Position numbers and translations under genes: made by a program
Assembly: GCA_037892935.1 (NCBI GenBank)
Contig: JAYXKI010000002.1
Location: 620,001-684,000, forward strand
DNA from: Phlebopus portentosus
Taxonomy: Eukaryota > Basidiomycota > Agaricomycetes > Boletales > Boletinellaceae
Direction: 5' to 3'
Length of the DNA stretch: 64,000 nt
Notes under the pieces: generated by a model
What the model was told of the DNA's origin: nothing
The model's input: only the letters and a program-made list of their open reading frames with translations
The model's database searches: none
In this document: positions 47,102 through 59,900 of the stretch, in pieces
Layout of the letters: each line of letters begins with the position of its first letter
Position numbering within the stretch: the first letter of the stretch is position 1

Positions 47102-47552
47102 ATGGGCAAACGAAAGAAGTCGTCTAGGAAGCCCGCAACTCCCGCTTCCCGTAAACGTGTCCCTCTCGGTAAGTCAAGTCGTCAAAGAACACGAAACTTC
47201 TCCTTATCCTCTTACTTTCACTTCTCAGATACTACATTTACCTGTCTCTTCTGCCACCATGACAAATCAGTAAACGTCAAGATTGATCGTAAGGAGGGTG
47301 TCGCAACTCTTTTATGTCGAATTTGCGGACAAAGGTTCCAAGGCAGAGTGAATCGTGAGCGTCAAGTCTTTTGGACTGCTCGAATCCCGTCCGATGATCA
47401 TTCTAGACTTGACCGAGCCCATTGATGTATATTCCGAATGGATTGATGCTGCGGATGCCGCTCAAAGGGAAAAGGACACTAAGGAGTCCCGGCGGGCGGC
47501 AGTGCCGAGCTCCAGGCCGCGACAGCGAGCTGAGGCTAGTGACGAAGAGTAG
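47102..47552 (+). CDS. ELF1: ELF1 transcription elongation factor homologue
   Basis: About 112 residues in three exons (47102 to about 47169, about 47229-47355, about 47410-47552). A short basic N-terminus ([11 protein letters not shown]) precedes one zinc ribbon, CLFCHH...CRICGQRF, with four cysteines in two CxxC knuckles, then the conserved [15 protein letters not shown] helix. Archaeal and eukaryotic Elf1 has exactly this layout at about 85-145 residues. It binds RNA polymerase II with Spt4/5 and helps it through nucleosomes. The last intron joins RVN to HLTEPID in frame. The acidic, basic-patch tail is lineage-specific. Confidence 0.93.
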
Positions 47553-48177
47553 ACTGAACATGTGAGCTGTACGTCGATATATTGTACTTTTGCGCATCCC
47601 GTCGATTGTAAATTCATGTAAGAGGCGTTCATCCGATTCTAGTGCTTCGAAGTCATTGCTATTCGCTACGCCTTGATATGTTGCCGTCCAGGTCTGATTC
47701 TACGTAGGCCCATAACCATCAGACTTGTCAGTTGCTACATCACTGTCCATAGCAGAGCTGTACCAGGTGGTCGCCGTTTACTCGTCAACGTGGACCTCGC
47801 GCTTTCTTGTTACCGTCAAACGTGCATGCAAGTTTTTGAAATCCTTGTCAGAGTACGTGGTGCTCCATACTTCCTGCGGTGCTAACTACCGTAGGGTCTA
47901 CAGGCAACGGTTCTGGATTGTATTAGTGTTTCTCCAGAATAAGTAGAATACGAATAAAGAAAATTTTAATAACGCGATTTACAAGATGCCTGTCGTAGTA
48001 ATACTAGCATTATTTGTATCGAGCATGGGACGGCTGAGGCCTGGCTTGAAGACTTGAATTATGACTTTCCTAATTCTTTGCAGACCCGAACGTGCCGCAG
48101 ATCACGAGTTGTTCTCTTGATGGCGCGCAGTCAATCTTTTCATGGTCGACCATCACTACTTTCAATCACTAGCCACG
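47553..48177. other. Intergenic region between ELF1 and VPS55
   Basis: 625 bases holding the ELF1 3' end and the VPS55 promoter. No further gene seen on either strand. Confidence 0.5.
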
Positions 48178-48746
48178 ATGGCTGCAGGTCTGAAGAGTGA
48201 GTAGTTGTGTATAGCAAGGTGTGCATGCGAACCGACCATTTCTCAACCATAGCCGTTATTCTTCTTTCTTTCGTCCTTGCCGTCGGCTTCCTTCTCATTA
48301 TCCTTTCTTGTGCACTTTGGGCGAACTGGCTTCCTCTCCTCGTCGGTGAGTCTTTCCTCATCCTCTTCCTCATGTCCTTCTCACATCTCTGCCAACTTAA
48401 ATAATAAGCTTTGACTTTCGTCGTCGCGCCACTCCCAAATGCCATCTTCGCGCACTGCGGGACGGACGACTTCTCAACGGATGGAGAGGGCTCGGGACCC
48501 GTCGACTTAGGGAGATTTATAACCTCCATGGTTGTCGTCAGCGGCTTCGCGCTCCCACTCATACTCGCGCATGCTCAGATTATTCATCCAGCCGCTTGTG
48601 TCATGTCAATCATTGGGGGCGGGTATGTCCTCTTCTGTTGGCCAGTGTACGTCGCTTGTCTCCTAACATGATGTCTTGTCAGCCTCGTATACGGGACAAT
48701 CCTTGCATACACGGCCACTTTCAGTCAAGAATCCGAAGATTTCTGA
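48178..48746 (+). CDS. VPS55: VPS55 endosomal sorting protein (LEPROT family)
   Basis: About 135 residues in four exons. Four transmembrane helices: TVILLSFVLAVGFLLIILSC, NWLPLLALTFVVAPLPNAIF, FITSMVVVSGFALPLILAHA and CVMSIIGGGLVYGTILAYTA. These are the hallmarks of Vps55/OB-RGRP: a small tetraspan protein with PLPNAIFAHC and an acidic loop. In yeast it works with Vps68 in late-endosome to vacuole transport. The first exon codes only MAAGLK plus one base. Splices restore LPLLALTF and GGGLVYG. Stop TGA at 48744-48746. Confidence 0.93.
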
Positions 48747-49004
48747 TGCTGTCGTGTATATAATTCTCGTGTTCGTGGTTATGAGGATCTCGGTGCGGCG
48801 TTCATAGTAGTCGATGCACTCACACAGACAACGGGCTTGTTTATTTCCAATGTCTTCTCATTCATGATCCTAACATCAACTAATGGGTGGACATTGGTGT
48901 TTGCGAAGCGGATGAAGTGTATTTACTAGTCCGAAACAATGGAATCATGAATAAAGATAGGGCCAAAATCTCGCAAAGCATTGCGGAAGAACCAACTATC
49001 AAGC

Positions 49005-52000
49005 TCAGTCCGCCTGAGACTCTACCAAAATACTTTCTGTCCCACAAACTCTCGATTCTTGTCCAACGGCAACCGCTCGTACTTGAGCTGAGAGTTTGAA
49101 AGTACCCTGCGCCAGGAAGATGACCACCGCCTCATGCTCCTTCAACTCCTGACTCTGCACTCTTCCTAGCGGGATATCCTTGCGAACGCCGTCGTATGCG
49201 AAATAGTCCGATGGTTCGGCGCTGAGCGAAAGCGAAAGTACAAGGGGTGATCCTGGAGCTCGTAATGTCATCATCAAGTGTTTCCAGAAGCATAGGGCCA
49301 ACCTACGGGCGAGATTCTGCACTATTGCCTTCACAACCATGTATCTATCGGGTGGGGCGGTGTATGTCCCTCTAGTAGAAGCAACTGAACGAACTTGATC
49401 ATCATTCCCATCCATGCCTGAAAGTGACAAGCTAACGCGGATGTCGTCCATCCGAAGGGCGTTCAACATAGGCTGCGTGAAGCGCTGTGTTCGCAAAGAC
49501 AACTCGCCAGTCCGAGATCCCGCAGCCTATAGCGCAGTTATTCAAGCACGTTAGATCAGAATAGTAGTACAAACCTCTTTCCATGAAGCGTGTACTTTCT
49601 TCAAAAGTTCTTCCCGATGCCAGAAAAGCTCCCTTTGGGCTTTGTCCTCTTCGTTTGCTAACCCGGAAACAACATATTGCCGATTCGTTAGAGATGGGAT
49701 AGGCGCCGTTGTCACGGTAGTTGGCAAGGAGAATCGTTCGATGGGCAGTAATAATCTATATTTGCGTCTTCAGTAACCATATGGACGAACTCGATCGACG
49801 CTGACCTACCGATATGTAGAACCAGGAGGTATGACTCGAGACGTTGATACTACGGACATGACCTATCAGCTAGGGTACATGTTGAGTAGTAGGTATTACT
49901 CACCTTTAGAATTATATGACAAAATTACTTCGAAAGCTAGTCCATAGATATTTTGAACGTCTAATGTAAGTACGCTCCATCCCGAATCATCAACACCAGC
50001 AAGCAGGTTGTTCCATTCGTTATGGCCATCCTTCACAGTTGCTAAGGCAGAGATGGGCAGGATGTTCATTCCAGAGCACTCAAGCATTTGATAGACAGTC
50101 ACAAGAACTGGAAACAGGAGCTGCCGTGTAAAGAACGTTGATGGAGGAGGACTTGAACTATCTCGCTCTCGTCGAGCATACGAATATGATATGAACATTG
50201 TCCCATCTGTGCTGCATAGTAGATCCATGTCAATCCTTCGCGTAGGAATCGATTCAGACTCACCAGCCCGCTCTCCCAAAACACTTGACAGAGATCACGC
50301 TCTCCTTTCCAGAAGCGATCTCTTTCCGACTCTTGTCTGGCTCCCAAGAGAACACAGGCTTATTGACTAGATTGTGCTCCGCCTCGTAAATGTCAAAGGC
50401 GGTTGAATCATCACTCATGATCTGTTCAAGCTGAGGTCTTGTCGAATCGTCGAATGTTAATTCGAGGAAATCAATGGGAAGATTAGAAATGTTCTCGACA
50501 GTCAGACGAATTGTGGACCTAGGAAATATTAGTGACGTAAGGTATTACCAGTTTGTTGAGACGTACGTTTCGCCATCGTAAAGCATAACGGCACCATTGG
50601 TAAGAGACGTTCTGCGGATGCGCAAACATGGCTGCTCAGGGACGACCTCTAACTCCAAGAACCTCGAGGGCTTCATTGCCTTGTCGCTGGCTTCCGAAAT
50701 TACCGTGCTGATATGTTTGCACTTCTTATCAAACCTGTCATTGAGGGATGGAGACTTCGCTCTTTCCCCCTCATTGAACTGAGCAACAGACTTCAAGAAA
50801 CGGTCCTCTTCTTCCTCCTCAGAAAGAATGGGCAGGACTATCTCATGTCGTTCAACGCCTGGCAATAGTACCTTGCATCCTCGGACCACGAGTGTCCCCG
50901 GCTCTGTCGCCTGTCCAGAAAGTGTCACAGTCTCGGAAGAATTACCCTGTATGACGACCGATCGAGGTCTCCCGACAAAGGGGACGCCGGTCGTGCTGCA
51001 AATGGTTCGTATCAGTGCTTCACATGAAGACTGCTGAAAGTCCAATCACCTAAGTTCCACTTCAAGTACCTCTAAAGCTATTGCATAAGGATTGTCCAAC
51101 ATCACAACAAAGTCTAAATCCTCGTTCGCTACTGCAAACACTTTACGCTAAAGGGAATGAGCCTCTAGCATCCTCTCAGAATTTGCTGACACCAACCTTG
51201 CTGCTAAGAACACGTCTAGGATTGAACAGGAATGGATCTGCTCCGACGGCTTGTTCAGCGCTTTCAGATTGAGATTGGATATCTGCCCAAGGTCTCTCGT
51301 GAGGCAGTCTGACGAAGGGAAGCCTAGAAGAACATGATGAAATCTGTAGGATTACATGAACGGGTAAGAGCATCGCTTACGGGACGAAGCGAATATTGAC
51401 AGTGAGGTCGACCGGCCAATACTCCAAGTTTCTCTCGTCGCCTCTTCGTCTGTTCGTTGCGATTGCGCGGCTCGCCGCTGTGTGCAAATGAAATTGATCT
51501 TCAGGGTCGAGCAAGGTGGACAGGTCTCGCAAAGCCGACAGAGCAAACAATGCGACAGCAGGATAATCTTCGCATGACATTAGTCCTCTATGAAACTTGA
51601 GGTACATGAAAATTCAACTCACCGGGTAGAGCCTCGGCGACTGCGAGCGATTCACGTATCAAACCTACTTGAAGATCTGGCCATGTAGATCTGAGTAATG
51701 ACTGCCTAAGTATCGCCTGCTTGGCATGCTGGATCTCCGGAGATGAATCACGCGAATCTCTGGTCCCATTGATACTCTTCGTTACGGAAAATCCGACAGA
51801 ATCCAGGTCAATGCCGTGCACCCCGCAAATGTACTTCACGACACGTAAGATGCTAGCATTGCCAACCGCATCTTCTCTTTCTCGGACTCCGACGCTACCA
51901 TTTCCGAGGTTTCTCCTCGCTCTGGATTCATCGGGGAGTCCCAATGACAGTTCAGATGTCCCTTTCGTTTCTTCACGTCCTTGAACTAGGAGGTCCAGAA

Positions 52001-53713
52001 GACAGGCCACAAGTTCCCGAAGGACATATGCTTCCTTTCGCCGATAGCGTAAACCGGAATACATTCTAGAGAGGCTTCGAAGTGATTCTAACCGTTCTCG
52101 AGAGTCGAGGTGCAATAGCCATGGTCCATGAACCTGTGTTAAGACCTCTGAGATGGCCGATCGTGATATATCAGCGGTCGAGTTTGCGGAGCTAAGTCGT
52201 AGCTGCTCATCGAGGTTCCGCGCATCGAGCCGACCATGCAGTAATGCGTCAAATGCAAGCGTATTGAATCCATTTCCCAGCCAGATATAGTACATAAGTG
52301 AAGCGTGCCGAAGGCATGCACGGACGTAAAGGAAAGATAGTTCTGGCATTCTGCCCTCAGAGTCGGCTACGTCAGCTGCCGCTGCGTATAAGGACCTAGC
52401 GCGCAATAATTTGTCCCCAAGGTCTGACCAAGAGTTTGCAGGCTAGCATTCTGGCGTGTTAAAAGAAATCCCTGCATGGGTCAGCAGGCAAAAGCTTACT
52501 GGAGAATGAGTACTAGACCAAAACTCTAAAAATCCAGCGACAGCCATGCCCTCAAGAGCCGAGGCTTGCCATGGTAAGTCCTGAGAACCTTTAAGGACAG
52601 CGGTGGCTTCGTTATACCTTAGCTCTAAGTCAACATAGCATATATCATCATTGACCTGTAATCTCACCATATAGAGGCGTCCATGGTCCGACCAGCAAGG
52701 AGAAATAGATCACCCAGGACTTTGTATAGTCTTGCATGTGACCCTGTTGCAGTACTCAGCACGCTCTGGCGCCTTTTGTCCACTTGCGAAACTTGCTGAA
52801 GAGCGCGGTTACTTGGACCCATAACACTAGGCCCTAGAGTAGATGCGCGCTTAACGTTCAACCTTGGGTCAGTTTGGCGACTAGGAGAGCCACGGTCCTG
52901 AAGGCTATGTAAAGGCGAAGCGACGCTGGACGGTCTGCCTGTCTCCTCAACATCAAGAGATGCCCGACTTGCTTTATAATTGGGCATACGAGCAAATAGT
53001 CCAGCGTTTAGTGCTTCACTACCGGACGGAGTCTCCAACGTCTTAACCTAGAGTTTATCCGTTAATATATATAGGTTACTATGAGCTTGGTAATTTGATG
53101 CTCACCATCATAGAGAACTCGCCCAGTATATTCGAGCATAGCTCTGCGAGAAGCGTACCGATATACAGCTTCTTGTTTCCCATCATACTCGGAATAACCA
53201 CAAGTCCAGGCATATGGTTTCCAACATTCAAGTTTGTATTGCCATCTCCTTCTTCAAAGACGAAGCAATTCTGCGCGAATGGATATATCGAATTTGAAGG
53301 AAATAGTTCTCCACGAGATGCATTGAATTGAGAATATATTGACGATAGCACATCGGACTGTGAACAACTGGCAATTCCGACAATTCCAAGTGGAAAATCG
53401 GAAGGACGGAACAAGTCAAGTTTGGAGGACGATGGCGGGGGAGGATGCTCAGTGAAGCTCAGAACTAGAGATCCTGTAGCGAGTGGATTGGGCATGAAAC
53501 GAGCTGACAATACATAGTGAGAACCAGTAATGCACGTTATCTGATGTTGTACACACCTCTATCATCTCGACTGTCGGCCGGGACGTCGCTCAGTCGTATC
53601 TCTTCGAACTCTCTAAATTCTTCAGCCCACCTTTCAAACGTCGGTCGCTGTACGTTTCCCACGGGAAGTAACAGAACTCGAATATGCGCTAAGGAGGCGA
53701 ATGCATTATCCAT
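49005..53713 (-). CDS. TRS120: TRS120, TRAPPII complex subunit (TRAPPC9 homologue)
   Basis: About 1,290 residues, many short introns. N-terminus: DNAFASLAHIRVLLLPVGNV and DVPADSRDDR. Then a Ser-rich insertion and the TPR-like helices typical of Trs120: LYKVLGDLFLLAGRTMDASI, SFLYVRACLRHASLMYYIWL and LRELVACLLDLL. The C-terminal half has Ig-like beta domains with conserved strand motifs (VLYDGETYV, LTVENISNLPIDFLELTFDD, LFPVLVTVYQMLECSGMNIL, HEAVVIFLAQGTFKLSAQVR). Trs120 is a TRAPPII-specific subunit that helps activate Ypt31/Rab11 at the late Golgi. The ATG is at 53713 and the TGA ends at 49005. It is convergent with VPS55 and divergent from the large zinc-cluster gene. Confidence 0.88.
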
Positions 53714-53941
53714 TCCTCTAGAAATAGAAATGACCTGAAATGCAACAAAGTATTAGTCGGGTGGCGAGGATTAAACCATGCTTTGAGTGGCTGAGATGAT
53801 GATGCTTGGCCAAGAGGAAGCGCCAAAAGACGCGTCGATCCCGACACAAAACACGTCGCCCGAGTCGCGCAAACTCGTCGCGCGCCTGACTCTTTTGAAC
53901 CACCGACCTATGACCATCATTTATTCTGAATTTCTTTAGCC
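53714..53941. promoter_or_regulatory. Divergent promoter region, TRS120 / large zinc-cluster gene
   Basis: 228 bases between divergent start codons. No element assigned. Confidence 0.45.
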
Positions 53942-56900
53942 ATGGACCCTTTCCGCTCTTCATTCCGCGACTCAGAGTCGTTGACGCAAAATGTCAGATC
54001 TACTTTGACTGTTCCGGAGTTCCTGCCTCCAAACATCCCTGAGAAAGAGCCCACCAACTTGGATGCCATATCGACACCTCGAAACCGAAGCCGTTCTCGC
54101 TCGATTTCGCAATTTGCATCCTCATTAATCTCTCCATCAAATGAAAAGCCGTCCATGGATGTGTCGGGCATCTCGAACTTAACTTCAAATAGCTCGATCA
54201 AGCCTGACAAGGCGCTTCAAGAAACGCGGAAGCTTTTGGGACATATTCTTCATGAGCTGCAGAATCGACCTCGTCCCCCGTCGGTGTGGGATGCATTCCA
54301 TCCGAGCTATGGAGCGCAGCGGACGCGATCTCTTCCCCTCAATTTAAAATCAGGTCTTAAGCTTGGGCCTGGGCATGCAAGTCGGTCAGGCTCAGTTTCT
54401 TTAGTGGATAGCGACAGTGACGATGAGCTTGATGCGACATTTTCTCCGGATCTCACATATGAACTTTTGAACAAGCTTAGGGATGTTTTGGTAATAGTGA
54501 AACTGAAAAACTGGCAAATCTTTGACGATGGGTATGATAAACAGTCTTTTATTAAAGCTATTTTAACATGGAACTCAGATCAGGAACCGACGAATCTAAT
54601 CTGGAATGGTCCGAGAAGACGACCGGATTTCGTTTCCGGCGTTCGAGCTTCAACACAGGTGGAAGACGTGCTCGTTCGTCCTCGCCAAACCGTTCCAAAA
54701 GACCTTCATCTGGCCTTTTTACGCACCTGATTGTCGTTTTGAACTCAATTGTTCTTGAAGACTGTCGTTTTCAAATGAAGTCTATCAGGCTCTCTCGACC
54801 ACCCAATGCACTGCAGGCCATCACTCTCGACGTTTGTAGCATTCTCGCGTATATGCACAGAACAAATGCAAAAATCTTATACGATATAGGCCTCGCTGCC
54901 ATCCTCGCCTTTTCTACTTTTCCGAAGAGCATGCACAAACGCCTTTTGCATTTCTTTGAAGACGGATTGCTCCGAATGATGCTGATCAATCTTCGCGGTC
55001 AACAGAATGGAGTGTTCGATTCGCAGCAGGTTCCTTTAAACCCGGATGGTTCGTTCCAATTTGTAATGAACAGGTTTATGATCCTCATATGTCATCTGCT
55101 ACAGACAGAGATGATCCTGACGAAACGCCAGTGGTGGCAATCCAAGTTGATGAGGCCCAAGATGAAACTTTCGACGACCTAGCTTCATCGCAAACCTGGA
55201 AGCGCTGGTTGCCGCCGAACAGCGGCTTTCAAGGCGTGGTCTCCACCTATGCTCCGGCTCAGTCAATGGAGATATACTATTTATCCTCTCTGATTGCTCC
55301 TCTCATGACCGCCATTCTTGATAACGTCGAAGTTTTGACCCAAGATGCTGTGCTGAGCCATCGCTTGCAAGCTTTCTTCTGCTTCTTGGCCGACTATAAA
55401 CCCGATACCTCGCTCGATCTTTTACAGGTCATCGCGTATCATACAGATCGGACCCGGCGTTACGCTATCGCGCTACTTCTTACTTATTGGCCAAAATCCT
55501 TTGGGCACCTCAGTGTAGCCAAACCTTTCCCTATCCTAACCCACACAGAGTCATTAGAGAAGACGGGCCTTACTCGTATTCGCCGACACGAGGCACATCC
55601 GCACTTTCACCAATTCATGCCTTGGCATTTCAGTCCAATTCCTGGATCTGCGCTTTTCGAGGGCTCGTCAATTCACGATTGTCACTCGTGCCTAAAACAA
55701 ATAACCGATTTTGGGCTTCTCTGTCCGTTCTGCATGTGTGCAGTCCACTTCAACTGTTACGACGTGCCAGATGGAAACCAACTTTCCCACTATCCGAACT
55801 CGGATGAGGCGAGTCCGCAAAGAGTTTCGGTACATCGATATTCTTACGTCCGCCCAGAGCGGTCGGGTTTTGAATCTGCAGGCGCAAGAAAGGACCAGCA
55901 TGCCTTTCGACCTGTCACTTTATTTACTCTGTCTCTGTGCGGCATATGCAGCCTGCCGCTTTGGGGCTACATCGCACAAGGATATCGGTGTGCCACTTGC
56001 AACCAGTATGTTCATGCCTCGTGCTTACGCGGAGAAGCGTTCGAACGACTACCCATGTGCTATTCTGAGCCAGATACGAGTCGCATCACGATCAATTGGT
56101 CTGACCTTCGAGCTTCCTTCATTGATTTCTACCAGGAAGTGTTGTTGCAGGAAGAGGAAATTCTCCGCTGCACATTCGAAGAATTATCGATCTTTTGGTC
56201 TTTATTATGGATGCAGCTACAGCTCTTAAAATGCGGGATTGCTTCAGGTTCAGTCGTTGTCGTTCGAGATCGTTCAACGTCTGTAGACGGACAGACGGGC
56301 GTCGATAATTTTGAGTTGCAACATCTCGAGAAGTTATATCATGCGTACCTCGTTTCCGATCGTTTACAGCCTTCTCCGATACTTCAAGATCTACTTCAAC
56401 AAAGTAAATACCCCCGACAATTCCGATTATTGCTATTCGACTGGCCTACGCTCCTATACGTAGCATCGGTTGCCAAGTCTCCGATCCCAAAGCACGATGG
56501 AAGCGGCGAGGAATCATTGCTGGCGGTGACCCCATCATCAGAAGGCGTGGTGCAACGAGACCCAGATGCATACCCAGCGGAGATAATCTCCGTAGCTCAG
56601 CTTCGAGATGCTCTTGGACAGCAATTCGGCTTACAGAGACCCCAAGCTGCATGCATTATGCTTGGTCACTTGAGGCACATTGGTTTCTTCCATAGTGCGG
56701 ACATTCCAGACGGATTCTTCACTTCTTATGAGAAGCCCTCGGAAAAGCTGTGCATTTTTCCTCTACCACTGGGATTGGATATTTCCACGAATGTGGAATT
56801 TCTCATCGCTGCTGTCGAAGCTTGCTTTGAAGATCTTGATATATCGGTGAACGAAGCGGGATTTCTTCTATTGGTACGAAAACTCTGGCCCAATGGTATG

Positions 56901-59900
56901 TTCTCAGACTATGCTCTAGCTCGACTGATAAGGGCACTGCTTGCATGGATTTTGTCCGAGGTAAGATGGCCTTCTCTTGTGACAAAGTTTGGGTTTTCTA
57001 AGGAGTCGTGCTTCTCAAGGACGATAACCTTGTAATCATACTCCGAGAATACGTCGCGAAGAATATCAACTTGCCAGGCGTACCAGCGGCAGCGGAGAAC
57101 TATGCATGGCCAAATAAAACTCCATCGCGTTCCACATCTTCCGGTTCTGTGAATAACGGGAATGATTACGTGGCTTGCAGGAAGACTCTCCTAGAGAAGT
57201 ATGCAATTCGTTGGCTGTTTGCAATACACTGTCAGGATCCAGATATGTATGCGGCGGTTGTCTTCAAGACGGTCACGGATCTTGCAATGGACGCTCTGGA
57301 CGTTGTTACTAGCATGACATCCGGAGATAAGGTGAGCTCATTACTAGAAAAATGCCGACAGCTAACTAGATTTCTCATCCTAGAAGCCGCTTTCTCTCTG
57401 CGCAGACAAGGTGCTGAGAAGCATTCTGAAATTGTGCCAGTCTTCTGTCGCTTTTTCCACTGTAGACGATCTGTTTCTCAAATGGCTCATGTTATTTCCT
57501 AGTACATTGCCACCTCGAAAAGTGAGTGTCTCGTTCAATTTGAGGGTAAGCTACTTATACATGATTACAGCCACTATCTACTTTACCGCGCTTGTTCAAT
57601 CGTGATGGTGAAGGGACCGCACGGTGGACGACGGCCTTTGATGCCACCATTACTAGCTTTGAACACATCAGTGCCCCGCTCCTGGATCCCTGGAGAGTCG
57701 TAATAGATGTCGCAGCTCGCGACTACGATGGGCTTAAGAAAGGTTTAGACTGGCTCTGCATTTTTGCTTCATCTGGAGTCGACATCCCAGTGAACACGTT
57801 TTTGCAATTATCCGCTCTGACACGCGACTTGGATGCACCTTTTGAAGATCACCTCAAGCTTGCAGAAGCAACCTTTATGGCGATCTGGATCAAGGCACTC
57901 GGCAGACAGGAATTGCACCAAATGATCTCTGGCCTGCACGACAGGACCGCCAAGCACATACTAGCTCAGTTGGCAGCGGGAACAGATGTTGAGAAAATGT
58001 ATGTCATCTAGGGTTCTGGAACGAAGGATTGCTGACAATCATCCACAAGTTATCGATTTTTCCGACTGACTTTTTCTTCATTCCTTTTATTATTTGGTTG
58101 CGATCGGTCACGCCTTGAAGATCTCAGATTGATAGATGTCGGCGATACCGAGAATCTTAACAGGTATTTCACTAACTCTCCTAATGTATAGTATATGCGT
58201 TGAACTGTTTCCAGACGGAAAATAGTCAAGAGAGCTTCGTTAGTTGAGGAACCGAATGTCGAAGACATCGATTTCATCGAACTCCTTCTCCCATATATGG
58301 AAGAAGGAACAGACGAGTTACGCTGCTTGATCATCAAATTCCTTGTGTGCTTTGTAACTGAGTCTTCACTCCTATCTGTGACGGAGGTTGAAACAATCAT
58401 ATTGCGAAATAGCTTCTTTTTGACGCGTTGGAAAGTATATTCTATGTAAACCCCCATTAGGTTCATACTGACGTAATTTACAGTGCATGGAGAGCATACG
58501 ACATGCAAGTATCCGATACGAACGATCTGCGCACAGCCTTTCTGGTGCGGATACTTGTTGCGGATTCAAGGCAATTCGAGGAAGTTGTAATGGACCATTT
58601 CAATGAGGATTGGGAGGCCCGGTATTGTATATTGCTTTTGCTTGCCAATACTATGCTGACTATCATTTGGCTAAGTTTCTCAGCGGCAACAAGACTATTT
58701 CAAATTATGTTAGATGTTTCAAGGCCTTCTTTCTTTGCGGAAGGTCGACAATGGCGGACAAGCGTCATGCAAATATTTTTACGCTTCTTTTCTTGCATGT
58801 GGTCAAGCGACAGGGTGTGTCTTTTCCATTCATAACAAAAATGTTTTCTCTCTGACCATCTAGACACATATAGGAGGAGATTCGCCAAGCTGTAGATGCC
58901 TGGGCACAAAGTCTCCAAGTTGTCCATCAGCAGTCGATGACCCAATGTTTCAACGAATTCATGAATCGTGCCCCTATATGTGATCGCATAGAGCTTGTTT
59001 CTTTCCTGCTGCAGCTGCGGTCGCACTTTCCTACGTGGAAAGGTCTGTGAAATTTTCTTTTAATCCAAAATTTAGCCATTCATGAAGCTCAGTCCTTGCA
59101 TGGGATGTCATCATTGAAACACTCATGGATGACGAGTTTATGCAGAGAACGGACGCAGACGAAAGCGCGATAGCCGCTCACTTGGTATTTTTCTTGCTTT
59201 TCGGCATACGTGAATCTCTGATTACGTGCTTGTAGTCGATGTACGGAATCACGACAAAACGGTCAGGTGAGACCAACGGAACCAAAGACCCGGACGTCTC
59301 TACGCTGCAGGTGCGTCCACTATCTTCATGAATCTCCATTCCGCATTGCTTATCGGTTCGCCAGAGTTCCTTGCTTCTCTTGAGCTTGCAGATGATCGCG
59401 GACGGCGTGCCTATAGACACGTTCTCGTATCTGAAAATCAAAATGCAGCTTGTAGCAGTATGCGGTTTCCCAGGTTCTACCCTGGTACCGGCCCCAAGCG
59501 GCCATTCATTCCACGTGCAATTCGGAGAGTTGAAATCTCTGAATCCCGGAGCTTTACCATGTTTACAGGGACTCATGTCACTTCTGGATGCCTACCGGCT
59601 ATTCGACCTTGCCCCTTCGGCAATGACCACTAGCGGTATTGAAGACGACGCAATATATCCAGTGATTGTGGGCTCAGTTGTCCTGGACGTCTTCCTGGGT
59701 CTTTTTCAATATCTACTGGATAACATCGTTGACTTTCCCTATCCACAAATCAAGATCATGCTCCAATCTCTCATCATTACAATCTACAAGCACGATGTGG
59801 AAGTAGCACCACTTCGCTATCTTAGAGAGGTCGTCCGAAAAACTGTGAAACGAGTCTCGGTTCTTCTTCTGAAAGACATTGGTAGCGAATCAAAGCAGCT

